Positions 37,219 through 45,692 of a DNA stretch of 64,000 nt are shown piece by piece. The position numbers were made by a program, and so were the translations under genes. Positions within the stretch are counted from its first letter, which is position 1; every line of letters begins with the position of its first letter. The notes under the pieces are model-generated. The model was given only the letters and a program-made list of their open reading frames with translations, made no database searches and was not told where the DNA came from. Origin of the DNA: Euhalothece natronophila Z-M001 (GTDB taxonomy: Bacteria; Cyanobacteriota; Cyanobacteriia; Cyanobacteriales; Rubidibacteraceae); NCBI RefSeq assembly GCF_007904085.1, contig NZ_CP042326.1, positions 1,860,001 to 1,924,000 of the forward strand, in the 5' to 3' direction.

Positions 37219-38425
37219 ATTTGCTATTACTTGGAAACTTGAATGATTCAGTGTTAATAAGTCGTTGCCATGTGAGAGTTTGTGTTGAATTATTCCAATG
37301 CCAACGTAATAAGTTAGCAACAGGTTGTCCTACACCTAAGCCCTCTTCTGTGATCGCGTCTCGGGGGCTTTCTGTAGCAAGCGCGATCGCGCTCCCCACA
37401 TCACATATCCCCCACTTTACCAGATTAGCCACTGCAGACAAAAGAGAAACGGTTGTTCCAGCTAATGTTCCATCTTCTAGTCTGGCTGTTCCTTGCCTGA
37501 CTGTTACTTCTCGCTGATCCCAAGGATAAACCCCATCCCCTAACCCCAACGGCGCTAAGGCATCACTAACCAAAAATAAGCGTTTACTTCCCTCACCCAT
37601 TCGCAACAAGAGTTTTAACATCTTTGGTGAAATATGTTCTCCATCCGCAATAAAGCCACATTTAACCCCAGAATGAGTCAGTGCTGAACCCAATAACCCT
37701 GGTTCACGATGATGGAGTGAAGGCATGGCATTAAAAGCATGAGTTACCATAGAAGCCCCTTCCCGAAATGCCTGTTCTGCGTCCTCTTCTGTGGCTAAAG
37801 AATGACCAAGGCTAACCTTAATCTGAGGATAGCGTAGCTTAATTTCGCTAATTATTCTTTGTTCAGAGCTTATTTCAGGAGCGCAAGTTAGCACTCTAAC
37901 ATGCTTACTATATTTTCCGATCAAGCTGACTAAATTGTCAATTGTAAAAGGAAGAATATATTTTTTCGGATGTGCGCCACGTTTTTCTGGATTTAAAAAA
38001 GGGCCTTCTAAATGCACCCCTAAAATTTTTGCATAGGGAACATCTTGCTTTTGATAGTTTTTAATATATTGACTGATTGTGGCTAAAGCTGTATTAATTT
38101 TTTCAGGAGAGGAAGTGATAATTGTTGGTAAAAAGAAATCAATTCCTTCTTGCCAAAGAAATTTAGAGATTTCCAGTAATTGCTCAGAATTTGCTAAAGT
38201 AAGTTCAGGGAAGGGTAATCCCAATGCGCCATTAATTTGTAAATCTGCGCCTCCTAAAGAGAGCCAGTCTTTTGCAAAATCAATGACGGGCTTTTCATAG
38301 GTTTTATCAATTTTCTGAACTTGAATGTTTTTAATTTTGCCATTTTCGATCAATAGTTCATAACACTGATCATCTTTAGTTTTAGGCAGACGTGCATTTG
38401 TGATATAAAAAGATGTTTTAGCCAT
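37208..38425 (-). CDS. nagA: N-acetylglucosamine-6-phosphate deacetylase
   Basis: A 405-residue amidohydrolase that removes acetate from GlcNAc-6-phosphate during cell-wall sugar recycling. Metal and catalytic positions are visible: Glu in GVHLEGPFLNPEKRGAH, His in VSLGHSLATEEDA and VTHAFNAM, a substrate region GLLGSALTH and the catalytic Asp in LVSDALAPLG. It is full length. It overlaps chlM by 11 bases. There is no nagB beside it. Confidence 0.93.
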   Translation of the reverse strand: MAKTSFYITNARLPKTKDDQCYELLIENGKIKNIQVQKIDKTYEKPVIDFAKDWLSLGGADLQINGALGLPFPELTLANSEQLLEISKFLWQEGIDFFLPTIITSSPEKINTALATISQYIKNYQKQDVPYAKILGVHLEGPFLNPEKRGAHPKKYILPFTIDNLVSLIGKYSKHVRVLTCAPEISSEQRIISEIKLRYPQIKVSLGHSLATEEDAEQAFREGASMVTHAFNAMPSLHHREPGLLGSALTHSGVKCGFIADGEHISPKMLKLLLRMGEGSKRLFLVSDALAPLGLGDGVYPWDQREVTVRQGTARLEDGTLAGTTVSLLSAVANLVKWGICDVGSAIALATESPRDAITEEGLGVGQPVANLLRWHWNNSTQTLTWQRLINTESFKFPSNSKYEN

Positions 38426-38481
38426 GAACTGAGGATTACGGTTTCTTAATCTTCTTGATTTTGATCCGCCATAATTAAATA

Positions 38482-38754
38482 TTAAGTCATTTTTTGATGA
38501 AAATTTTTCAATACTGACCCCAAGCGAATTCCTGCATAAATCGCTTTATCTTGATTATCTTTGTTTTTGGGAATAATAATATAAGATTCAGCCTCTCCTT
38601 GCTTTTTCCAATCATAATAAACAGCCCATTGAGAATTAGGTTGCTTAAATTTACTAATATCTTGTCTAAATCTAGATTTTTGTCCCGAAGTTGCATTAAC
38701 TGGCAAGACATAGCGAAACGGTTTACGTTTTCTTTTGGCAGTATTCGTACTCAT
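38482..38754 (-). CDS. Small basic hypothetical protein
   Basis: A 90-residue protein with a strongly basic N-terminus (NTAKRKRKPFRYVLPVNA) and a mixed C-terminal part (WAVYYDWKKQGEAESYIIIPKN, then AGIRLGSVLKNFHQKMT). There is no signal or membrane segment. The ATG at 38754 and coding-like composition support it as real. I recognise no family. It precedes nagA on the same strand by 57 bases, but a shared role is not indicated. Confidence 0.6.
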   Translation of the reverse strand: MSTNTAKRKRKPFRYVLPVNATSGQKSRFRQDISKFKQPNSQWAVYYDWKKQGEAESYIIIPKNKDNQDKAIYAGIRLGSVLKNFHQKMT

Positions 38755-38827
38755 TTCTAGTAACTCTTTCTTAGTTTGGTTTCTAGTTCTAACTTGATAC
38801 AGTTTCGAGTCAACTTAAATAATGATT

Positions 38828-38930
38828 TGTCCTACTATAGCAGTTTTCAATCTCATGATGTACATTCTTGATTGTTTTGTCCTTTGTTGACCAATAACCA
38901 ATCACTAATAACAAATAACAAATTGCTCAA
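38828..38930 (-). repeat. Inverted copy of the composite repeat
   Basis: Read on the minus strand: GTTATTAGTGATTGGTTATT, then GGTCAACAAAGGACAAAACA, then ATGTACATCATGAGATTG plus AAAACTGCTATAGTAGG. All three modules appear in the same order as at 35090. It lies between the small basic gene and trmH. Confidence 0.7.
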
Positions 38931-39595
38931 TTCCTTTTAATTTGTCCATCATCTTCTAAATCAGGATAAGGCTTTCCAGCTTCATCATAAGCCGTGGCTA
39001 AATCAGGATATGCCCAGCGAAATAAGGTGCGATGATAAGTTTCAGGATCAAGACGTGACTGTTCATAATAGCCAGCCGCCAGACGCTGACGTTGCGCTTC
39101 AAATAGAATGACTGCTGCTGCTACCGAAACATTTAAAGATTCCACCATGCCAAACATTGGAATATAAATATTGTAATCAACAAGGTTGACAGCTTCTTCA
39201 CTGACTCCCCATTTTTCTGCCCCAAAAAGAATGCAACTGGGTTGAGTATAATCAGGGGTGCGATAGTCAATGGCATTTTCAGAAAGATGGGTGGCGTAAA
39301 GAGTAAACCCTTGATTTTTCAGATCATTAACAGCAGTTTTTAAGTCAGAATGAGTCTGAATATTAACCCATTTTTGACTTCCTTTAGCAGTTTCACTAAA
39401 TGCAGGAACATCGCCATGTTGATAAACACCATGGGCTGCAAATACTCCCACTGCATCACAGGTACGGATAATTGCAGAAAAATTATGGGGTTTATGGACA
39501 TCTTCTAATAAGACGGTTAAATCTTTCTGTCGTCGGTTCAAAACCTCACGAAGGCGATGATAACGTCGAGGAAGCACTGGTTTTGTTTCACCCAT
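38927..39595 (-). CDS. trmH: tRNA (guanosine-18-2'-O)-methyltransferase
   Basis: A 222-residue SPOUT-fold rRNA/tRNA 2'-O-methyltransferase. An N-terminal RYHRLREVLNRRQKDLTVLLEDVHKPHNFSAIIRTCDAVG is followed by the SPOUT motifs LFGAEKWGVSEEAVNLVD and MVESLNVSVAAAVILFEAQRQR. The closing segment (YHRTLFRWAYPDLATAYDEAGKPYP) is typical of TrmH rather than TrmL. It methylates G18 in the tRNA D-loop. It is divergent from nnr, with only 7 bases between the two starts. Confidence 0.92.
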   Translation of the reverse strand: MGETKPVLPRRYHRLREVLNRRQKDLTVLLEDVHKPHNFSAIIRTCDAVGVFAAHGVYQHGDVPAFSETAKGSQKWVNIQTHSDLKTAVNDLKNQGFTLYATHLSENAIDYRTPDYTQPSCILFGAEKWGVSEEAVNLVDYNIYIPMFGMVESLNVSVAAAVILFEAQRQRLAAGYYEQSRLDPETYHRTLFRWAYPDLATAYDEAGKPYPDLEDDGQIKRN

Positions 39596-39602
39596 TCTGA
39601 AT

Positions 39603-41153
39603 ATGAATCACTATTCTACATCTTCTATTGAACATTTTGTGGTCAGCGCAAGGCAAATGGCAGCGATCGAGCAACGAATTTTTGATTTGGGAATGCCCGT
39701 GGCGGCGCTGATGGAAAAGGTAGCAGGGTTGATTACGCAACGCTTGATTGATTTATTTAAGGGGGTTTCTAAAGTTGGCATTATTGTCGGACCAGGACAT
39801 AATGGGGGAGATGCAGCAGTGGTGGCGAGAGAGTTACACCTTAAAGGCTATAATGTCGCTATTTATCGCCCTCTGAATAAGGGAAAAGAATTAACCCAAG
39901 CCCACTTAGATTATGTCAAGAGTCTTGGAGTAACGATTACTAATCATCTTGGGGAGTTAGAAAGTTGTGAGGTGATTGTTGATGGCTTATTTGGCTTTGG
40001 GATGACGCGATCCTTAGATGGGGAACTTGCTAATGCAGTGAAAACCATTAACCAATGGTCAATTCCTGTGGTGAGTATTGATCTGCCTTCAGGGATTCAT
40101 ACCGATACAGGAGAAGTTTTAGGAAGCGCGATCGCGGCTGATTATACGTTCTGTTTAGGCTTATGGAAACTTGCCTTTTTTCAAGATACAGCCCTTCCCT
40201 ATTTGGGAAAACCTACCTTAATTGATTTTGGGATTCCTTTGGCAGATGTGGAAGCGGTGGTTAAGGAATCTACTGTGGTAAAACGAATGAGTGCCAATTT
40301 AGCGCGATCGCTGTTACCTCTTCCTCGCCCATTAGTCACCCATAAATATAAACAAGGACATCTCCTCATTATTGCAGGCTCTTATCAATATGCAGGCAGT
40401 GTCATTCTAGCAGGATTAGGGGCAAGAAAAAGCGGTGTCGGAATGGTGAGTATTGCTGCCCCTGCATCCCTGAAACCCATGTTAGTTACCCATCTTCCTG
40501 AAGCCTTAATTATTGATTGTCCAGAAACTACAGAAGGCGCGATCGCGGAACTTCCCTCAGTGGCTACACAATGGGAAAAATATAACGCCGTCGCAGTTGG
40601 CCCAGGATTAACCTTAGACGCACAATCATTGCTATCCCCAATTTTAGACGCACCAATCCCTCTAATCCTTGATGCCGATGGATTAAACCTGTTGGCACAA
40701 ATGAACCCTGAAAAGACCCTAAAATCCCGTCATCAAACCACGATTCTTACCCCTCACCCTGGAGAATTTCGACGCTTATTTCCCAATTTAGATGCTACAG
40801 ATACCATAACGAAAGTACAAACGGTTGCCAAAGCAAGCAATAGTTGTATCCTGATAAAAGGAGCAAGAAGCGCGATCGCGGGAAACAATCAAGAAACTTG
40901 GGTTATTCCTGAAAGTACCCCTGCTTTAGCCAGAGGAGGAAGCGGAGATGTTCTAACTGGTTTATTATCAGGGTTAGTTGCCCAAAGTCATCCGCAAAAA
41001 TTATCTCCAACTACGATTACCGCCATCGCCGCCACTTGGCACGCCCAAGCTGGAATTATGGCAAGTCAACAGCAAAGCGAGTTAGGCGTGGATGCTTTCA
41101 CCTTAACCCAATATCTCACACAGTTCGTAATGGGTAATCAATTTGACACTTAG
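39603..41153 (+). CDS. nnr: Bifunctional NAD(P)H-hydrate epimerase/dehydratase
   Basis: A 516-residue fusion of YjeF_N epimerase (about 1-220: GPGHNGGDAAVVARELHLKGYNV, VDGLFGFGMTR, VSIDLPSGIHTDTGE) and ribokinase-like dehydratase (about 230-516: VGPGLTLDAQ, TPHPGEFRRLF, LARGGSGDVLTGLLSGL). It repairs damaged hydrated NADH and NADPH. Both domains are intact. The downstream def gene begins close to its stop. Confidence 0.94.
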   Translation: MNHYSTSSIEHFVVSARQMAAIEQRIFDLGMPVAALMEKVAGLITQRLIDLFKGVSKVGIIVGPGHNGGDAAVVARELHLKGYNVAIYRPLNKGKELTQAHLDYVKSLGVTITNHLGELESCEVIVDGLFGFGMTRSLDGELANAVKTINQWSIPVVSIDLPSGIHTDTGEVLGSAIAADYTFCLGLWKLAFFQDTALPYLGKPTLIDFGIPLADVEAVVKESTVVKRMSANLARSLLPLPRPLVTHKYKQGHLLIIAGSYQYAGSVILAGLGARKSGVGMVSIAAPASLKPMLVTHLPEALIIDCPETTEGAIAELPSVATQWEKYNAVAVGPGLTLDAQSLLSPILDAPIPLILDADGLNLLAQMNPEKTLKSRHQTTILTPHPGEFRRLFPNLDATDTITKVQTVAKASNSCILIKGARSAIAGNNQETWVIPESTPALARGGSGDVLTGLLSGLVAQSHPQKLSPTTITAIAATWHAQAGIMASQQQSELGVDAFTLTQYLTQFVMGNQFDT

Positions 41154-41202
41154 CAAGGAGATACAGCAGAATATACGTTCAAGGTTATTTGGTAATATCC
41201 CC

Positions 41203-41754
41203 ATGTTTCTGTTAAAAACTGCGCGGCTTGGAAATCCAATTATTCGTAGTGCTACGGAACCAGTATCCAAAGAGGAATTAAAGAGTGCCTACCTACAAAA
41301 CTTGATTGATGGTATGATTCAGACCATGCGTGATGCAGATGGTGTGGGGATTGCTGCGCCACAAGTTCATGTTCCTAAGCGGATTATTGTTATTGAAGTC
41401 TCTCCTGATAATCCTCGCTATCCCAATCGACAAGGGGTTCCCTTGACTGTGATTGTTAACCCTGAAATTACTTCTCTAGCTGAAGATTACCATGAGGACT
41501 GGGAGGGTTGTCTAAGTGTTCCTGATTTTCGAGCAAAAGTTCCTCGTTCAACCTCCTTACAAGTTTCAGGTTTAGACCGTAATGGAGAACTATTAGATAT
41601 TCATGCTGAGGATTTTTTTGCTCGTGTCATTCAACATGAAGTTGATCACCTTGAAGGAAAGGTTTTCCTTGATCGTCTTCCCAATCTCAAAACTCTTACT
41701 TATTTGAGAGAATATCAGAAATACTGGCAATCACCAACAAGTGAACAATTGTAA
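41203..41754 (+). CDS. def: Peptide deformylase
   Basis: A 183-residue metalloprotease that removes the N-formyl group from nascent proteins. All three motifs are present: GVGIAAPQV, the EGCLSVP motif with the metal-binding Cys, and QHEVDHLEGKVF with two metal-binding His and the catalytic Glu. I take ATG 41203 (MFLLKTARLGNPIIRS), since deformylases start shortly before the LGNP motif; an in-frame TTG at 41143 overlapping nnr would add 20 residues. Confidence 0.92.
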   Translation: MFLLKTARLGNPIIRSATEPVSKEELKSAYLQNLIDGMIQTMRDADGVGIAAPQVHVPKRIIVIEVSPDNPRYPNRQGVPLTVIVNPEITSLAEDYHEDWEGCLSVPDFRAKVPRSTSLQVSGLDRNGELLDIHAEDFFARVIQHEVDHLEGKVFLDRLPNLKTLTYLREYQKYWQSPTSEQL

Positions 41755-41790
41755 AGTACAGTTAATTTAGGAAGAGGAAAATTAGAAAAA

Positions 41791-42828
41791 TTGGCATTTA
41801 ATAAACTCCCCAAAACCATATTTTATTCTCTATTTAGTTTTTGGATTATATTAGCCTTGGGGGCAGCGGGAAGTTGGTATTGGTGGAAAAACGCGATCGC
41901 GCCAGTATCTTCCTCTGAGGAAGAATTAATAACTGTTGAAGTTTCTGAGGGAAGTTCGGGACAAGAAATTGGAAACCAATTAGAAGAAAAAGACTTAATT
42001 AATTCCACACTAGCCTGGCGGATTTGGTTATTTAGTCTCAGACTAGAAGATAATACAGATGATTTAAGGGCTGGTTCTTATCAATTATCTCCCTCTGATT
42101 CTTTACCTGAAATTGGCCAGCAAATTCGTGAGGGAAAAGTTCTTAGCACTCGTTTTACAATTCCTGAAGGCTGGACACAACGTCAAATGGCTGAACATTT
42201 CGAGGAATTAGGTTACTTTTCTGCTGAAGAATTTCTTGCGGCAGTCGAAAATATAGATCGCGATCAGTTTCCTTGGCTTCCCGATGATATTCCTCATCTT
42301 GAGGGTTTTCTCTATCCTGACACTTATCAAATTCCGCGCGATCGCGCTACTCCTGACTCGATTATAACCCTCATGCTGAATCGTTTTGCTGAAGTTGCCC
42401 TTCCCATTTACGAAAGCCAAGAAAGTCCTTATAGCTTCTTAGAATGGGTAACTCTTGCTAGTATCGTGGAAAAGGAAGCCGTCGTTGATGAAGAACGATC
42501 GCGCATTGCGGGGGTTTTTGCTAAACGTTTAGAAGAAGGAATGCGATTAGCCGCTGATCCCACTGTAGAATATGGTTTAAATATTGAACAAACTGAGGAA
42601 CAAACACTTACCCTAGAACAAGTTAATACACCTTCCCCCTATAATACCTATCTTAATTCTGGTTTACCGCCAACTCCCATTGCCAGTCCTGGAAAACCTG
42701 CTTTAGAAGATTCTCTTAATCCTCCTGAAACTGATTATCTCTTTTTTGTTGCCCGTTATGACGGCACACACATTTTTAGCGAAACCTTTGAAGAACATGA
42801 AGAAGCACAACGTCAGATTCAGAATTAA
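41791..42828 (+). CDS. mltG: Endolytic transglycosylase MltG (YceG-like)
   Basis: A 345-residue membrane-anchored lytic transglycosylase. One N-terminal span (FYSLFSFWIILALGAAGSWYWW) leads to a LysM-like region (VEVSEGSSGQEIGNQL), then the catalytic domain with LEGFLYPDTYQIP and EWVTLASIVEKEAV (catalytic Glu). LAADPTVEYGLN and YNTYLNSGLPPTPIASPG follow. It cuts nascent peptidoglycan strands. The start is TTG 41791 with a purine-rich GAAGAGGAAA upstream. Its last 4 bases overlap the convergent glycosyltransferase gene. Confidence 0.92.
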   Translation: MAFNKLPKTIFYSLFSFWIILALGAAGSWYWWKNAIAPVSSSEEELITVEVSEGSSGQEIGNQLEEKDLINSTLAWRIWLFSLRLEDNTDDLRAGSYQLSPSDSLPEIGQQIREGKVLSTRFTIPEGWTQRQMAEHFEELGYFSAEEFLAAVENIDRDQFPWLPDDIPHLEGFLYPDTYQIPRDRATPDSIITLMLNRFAEVALPIYESQESPYSFLEWVTLASIVEKEAVVDEERSRIAGVFAKRLEEGMRLAADPTVEYGLNIEQTEEQTLTLEQVNTPSPYNTYLNSGLPPTPIASPGKPALEDSLNPPETDYLFFVARYDGTHIFSETFEEHEEAQRQIQN

Positions 42829-43439
42829 TCGGGAAAGTTAAAATTTAATTGTTCTAAATCTTCTGGAGTATCAACATCATTTAGTAGGGGTAAATAACTA
42901 ATTTTTAAGCCTAATTTTTCGGCAATAGCAACAGTTTCCTGTAACACTTGATCCGTTCCCCAAGTAATCCCTTGAAATAATTCAGGAATACAATCCCGTA
43001 AGCCAATCAAATAATAGCCACCATCTTCAGCTTTGCCTAAAACTAAATCTTGGTCTGATAATTCGGAAAACGCTTGATTAATTAAAGTTGCATCTAAGTC
43101 GGGACAATCAATCCCAATAATTACCACTTTCTCCACCTCTTCACTAAAAGTTTCTGTTAAAGCTGCAATTAACTTATCTCCCAAATTTCCTTCGCTTTGA
43201 GGATAATAAGAATAGTGATTTCCTAACCATTGTTTCATCAGTTCTTCATTTCCTCCTGAAAAGTAAACGCGAAACTGAACAGGAACTTCACTCAGTTTTT
43301 GAATTGTATCCTCAGTTAGTTTTTGTTGTAGTTTAGCTGCTCCTTCTTCTCCTAAGGCAGGAATTAGTCGCGTTTTTGTTTTTCCCACTTCAGGATAACG
43401 AGTAAAGATAATTAGCGATTTTTTATAATAATAAGACAT
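42825..43439 (-). CDS. TIGR04282 family glycosyltransferase (DUF2064)
   Basis: A 204-residue GT-A-like protein. It opens with KKSLIIFTRYPEVGKTKTRLIPALGEEGAAKL and has VVIIGIDCPDLDATLINQAF and LVLGKAEDGGYYLIGL, the DUF2064/TIGR04282 signature. Members have been named for arsenosugar biosynthesis. A sugar transfer role is likely; the substrate is not readable. It overlaps mltG tail to tail by 4 bases. Confidence 0.87.
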   Translation of the reverse strand: MSYYYKKSLIIFTRYPEVGKTKTRLIPALGEEGAAKLQQKLTEDTIQKLSEVPVQFRVYFSGGNEELMKQWLGNHYSYYPQSEGNLGDKLIAALTETFSEEVEKVVIIGIDCPDLDATLINQAFSELSDQDLVLGKAEDGGYYLIGLRDCIPELFQGITWGTDQVLQETVAIAEKLGLKISYLPLLNDVDTPEDLEQLNFNFPD

Positions 43440-43470
43440 TTCCTTATTTTAATTATTAATAAGTAGCTTG

Positions 43471-43851
43471 TTATTTTTTTCTACGAACTTTACTAGAAAT
43501 TCGCAATCCTTCCCAACCACAAGACTTACAGTAGTAATAGCGCACTGGAATAAATAAGCTTAAGAGATGATGAATTGGTTTGCGATGCCTACGATTAATT
43601 TTGTTATCACAAACTGGACAATAATTAGTATCAACAGCATTTCGCTTAATATGATAGCGAATTCGCATCATTAAAATGATGGCAATAAAAATTATAAAAA
43701 GTAAAGAAATGATAACTGTAGGACTTAATAGTAATCCCAAAAAATCAATAATTGGCGTAGTCAAAAACACTAATAATTCTTGACTTACTAAAAAGAATGA
43801 TTGAATATAATCTTCAGGAATTAAAATCCACAGAAGAAATACCAATACCAA
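43471..43851 (-). CDS. Membrane zinc-ribbon protein, 5' end split by an A10 tract
   Basis: A 126-residue frame with two strongly hydrophobic spans (LVFLTTPIIDFLGLLL and SPTVIISLLFIIFIAIILMM), a basic RIRYHIKR stretch, then a zinc ribbon of CPVC and CKSCGWEGL. Family unknown. The only start in frame is a TTG at 43851 inside a hydrophobic run, which looks wrong. An ATG at 43954 in another frame encodes MTKRQYRKSKSGKKK and meets this frame at an A10 run; with A9 the two join into a protein of about 160 residues. So the gene is either frameshifted or read by slippage. Confidence 0.65.
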   Translation of the reverse strand: MVLVFLLWILIPEDYIQSFFLVSQELLVFLTTPIIDFLGLLLSPTVIISLLFIIFIAIILMMRIRYHIKRNAVDTNYCPVCDNKINRRHRKPIHHLLSLFIPVRYYYCKSCGWEGLRISSKVRRKK

Positions 43852-43908
43852 AAAGGCTAATAATATTTCTACAATCCATTTTTTAAGAAAATCAAAAATT
43901 GATGACTC

Positions 43909-43918
43909 TTTTTTTTTT
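43909..43918 (-). other. A10 slippage/frameshift site
   Basis: Ten T on the plus strand (A10 in the mRNA) lie between codons for a basic N-terminus begun at ATG 43954 and the frame of the membrane zinc-ribbon protein ending at 43471. Losing one A, or slippage by transcription, restores one reading frame. Confidence 0.6.
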
Positions 43919-44077
43919 ACCAGATTTACTTTTTCGATATTGTCTTTTTGTCATGCTCTTAGATGCAGAGGGGTCTTTTTTTTCTCTAAGTTGTATGAGA
44001 TTTAAGAAAATCCTACCATCGCTTTCAGCATTTTACCTTAGCAGGGTTAACTGTAATGATCTTTTTTGTAGATAGGA

Positions 44078-44920
44078 TTAGAGATAATCAGGGGGATATT
44101 CTAAAGGTAATTTCCCCATTAATCCTTTCCGAAAATCATTAAGCAGTTCTCGGGCTGTCCGTTCTTGATCCTCATTATGGCGTTGGCTGGCTAAAGTCGC
44201 TAAATAAGACTCTCCACTTAACCCCTCTACGGGAATGTTATAACGCTGATCAAAAATTTCTGTTGTTTCTAGTTCCGAGAGTAAATCAACCAAGGCAGCA
44301 GCAACATTTTGTAAATCATAAGCAGCTTCCCCAATATCATCACAAATGGCAAGTTTAATGGCGGCTTTTTGATCTTCTAATTTTGGCGGAATCACGCCTG
44401 GGGCATCTAATAAGTCAATCTGCTGTGAAATGCGAACCCATTTTAATTGACGGGTAATGCCCGCTTTTCGACCACTTTGAACCGCTTTACGCCCGACTAA
44501 ACGATTAATTAATGCCGATTTTCCCACATTAGGAAAGCCGATAACGACCGCCCGAACAGCGCGATCGCGCATTCCCCGACTTCTTCTTTTCTCATTTACT
44601 GCTTCTCCCGCTTTTTGCGTGGCTTTCAGTAAGGGTTTAATACCTATTCCCTGTTGTCCATCAGTTAAATAAACATCAATCCCCTGACGTTGAAAATAGT
44701 TCACCCACTGTGAATGTAATGCTTCCGGAATCATATCTTGACGATTAATTACCAGTAAACGGGGCTTATTGCCAATCCACTGTGAAACTTGAGGATGCTG
44801 AGAAGCCAAGGGGATCCTTGCATCAAGTACTTCTAGCACCACATCCACATATTTAAGCTGTTTTTTCAGTTCTCGCTCTGCTTTGGCAATATGACCGGGA
44901 TACCATTGAATTGTGGGCAT
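44078..44920 (-). CDS. rbgA: Ribosome biogenesis GTPase YlqF/RbgA
   Basis: A 280-residue circularly permuted GTPase. G4 comes first (LLVINRQDM), then G1 GFPNVGKSALINRL, then G3 LLDAPG. It opens with the family-typical IQWYPGHIAKAERELKKQLKYVDVVLEVLDARIPL. RbgA acts late in 50S subunit assembly. Its C-terminal domain (about 190-280) is predicted to touch rRNA. It is preceded by a 379-base hairpin-rich region of unknown nature that may be its leader. Confidence 0.93.
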   Translation of the reverse strand: MPTIQWYPGHIAKAERELKKQLKYVDVVLEVLDARIPLASQHPQVSQWIGNKPRLLVINRQDMIPEALHSQWVNYFQRQGIDVYLTDGQQGIGIKPLLKATQKAGEAVNEKRRSRGMRDRAVRAVVIGFPNVGKSALINRLVGRKAVQSGRKAGITRQLKWVRISQQIDLLDAPGVIPPKLEDQKAAIKLAICDDIGEAAYDLQNVAAALVDLLSELETTEIFDQRYNIPVEGLSGESYLATLASQRHNEDQERTARELLNDFRKGLMGKLPLEYPPDYL

Positions 44921-45299
44921 TCCTGTTGATCTCCATGGGGAATGAATGATCTAGCGTCCTGAGAAGATGCTCACGCTTTGCTCGGCTCCGACATAATCTT
45001 TGATTTGTCGGGTAGAAGGGGCGTATAAACCTCCGACCCAACTTGAATCGAATTCAAGTTGGAATGCACCAGGTGCATTGCGCACATCTGGGGACATCCT
45101 CACTTCTTCGTCCCTTCACTCCTGCGTCGTTGTGTCCAGATGACAGCCCCTCATGAATTAGTACAGTTACAATAAGTTTACCCATTTTGTAAAACTTGTG
45201 CTAAACCCAGATTTTAACTATGGTTTGCCGGTGGTGAAACTGCCCAGTAACGGCAAAGGGCTGTCGGGGGCAACTACGGTTGTCTAGATAAGAGTCTAT
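44921..45299 (-). other. Hairpin-dense non-coding region upstream of rbgA
   Basis: No gene is supported. Perfect stems are packed here: an 11-bp stem CCAACTTGAAT (45038-45048) with ATTCAAGTTGG (45052-45062) is followed directly by AATGCACC (45063-45070) with GGTGCATT (45072-45079). CATCTGG and CCAGATG enclose the following 60 bases. CTAGATA (45284-45290) pairs with TATCTAG (45297-45303), overlapping the upstream stop. CCGACA (44988-44993), GTCGG (45007-45011) and CCGAC (45033-45037) can pair only in alternative ways. It might be a structured RNA, a leader switch, or a palindromic MITE-like element. Confidence 0.6.
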
Positions 45300-45689
45300 C
45301 TAGCTCGACTCGCGAAACTGAGTCATTTCTTCTCGTAGGGTGGCGACTTCATTAGTTAAATCTTGAAGTCGTGAAGGAACATCATTTCCTGTAGATGTAG
45401 TTTGGGTTGCTGAGGAATTATTACTACTGGTGGGAGTGGTTTCCCCTTGGGAAGAAGTGTCACCCCCTTGATTGATGAATTGTTCTACAAATTCACGGGC
45501 TTCTTGAGCTGTTGTTTCCCCTTTTTGTTCCCATTCTTGGGCGCGTTGATTAAGTTCTTCTTGGATTTCTGCTACTAAGCGCGATCGCTGTTGTTCGTCT
45601 TGTAAAGTTTCAGTAGCAACAGAAATTGCCCCTAATGTCATGTGAAAGCCTTGTTCAACAATTTTTAAAGCTTGGTTTTGATTATCCAT
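45300..45689 (-). CDS. Conserved hypothetical coiled-coil protein
   Basis: A 129-residue soluble protein. The N-terminal helical part (ALKIVEQGFHMTLGAISVATETL, then RSRLVAEIQEELNQRAQEWEQKG) has a phasin-like amphipathic pattern. A low-complexity Ser/Thr/Gln linker (SSQGETTPTSSNNSSATQTT) leads to a C-terminal coiled coil (LQDLTNEVATLREEMTQF). I recognise it only as a type seen in cyanobacteria; a phasin or granule role is a guess. It is 3 bases downstream of the 45693 gene, so cotranscribed. Confidence 0.72.
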   Translation of the reverse strand: MDNQNQALKIVEQGFHMTLGAISVATETLQDEQQRSRLVAEIQEELNQRAQEWEQKGETTAQEAREFVEQFINQGGDTSSQGETTPTSSNNSSATQTTSTGNDVPSRLQDLTNEVATLREEMTQFRESS

Positions 45690-45692
45690 AGT

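Noticed and set aside
44853-45041. Open frame overlapping the 5' end of rbgA on the same strand
   Set aside because: It overlaps rbgA in another frame and consists largely of the hairpin region; composition is arginine-rich and not family-like.
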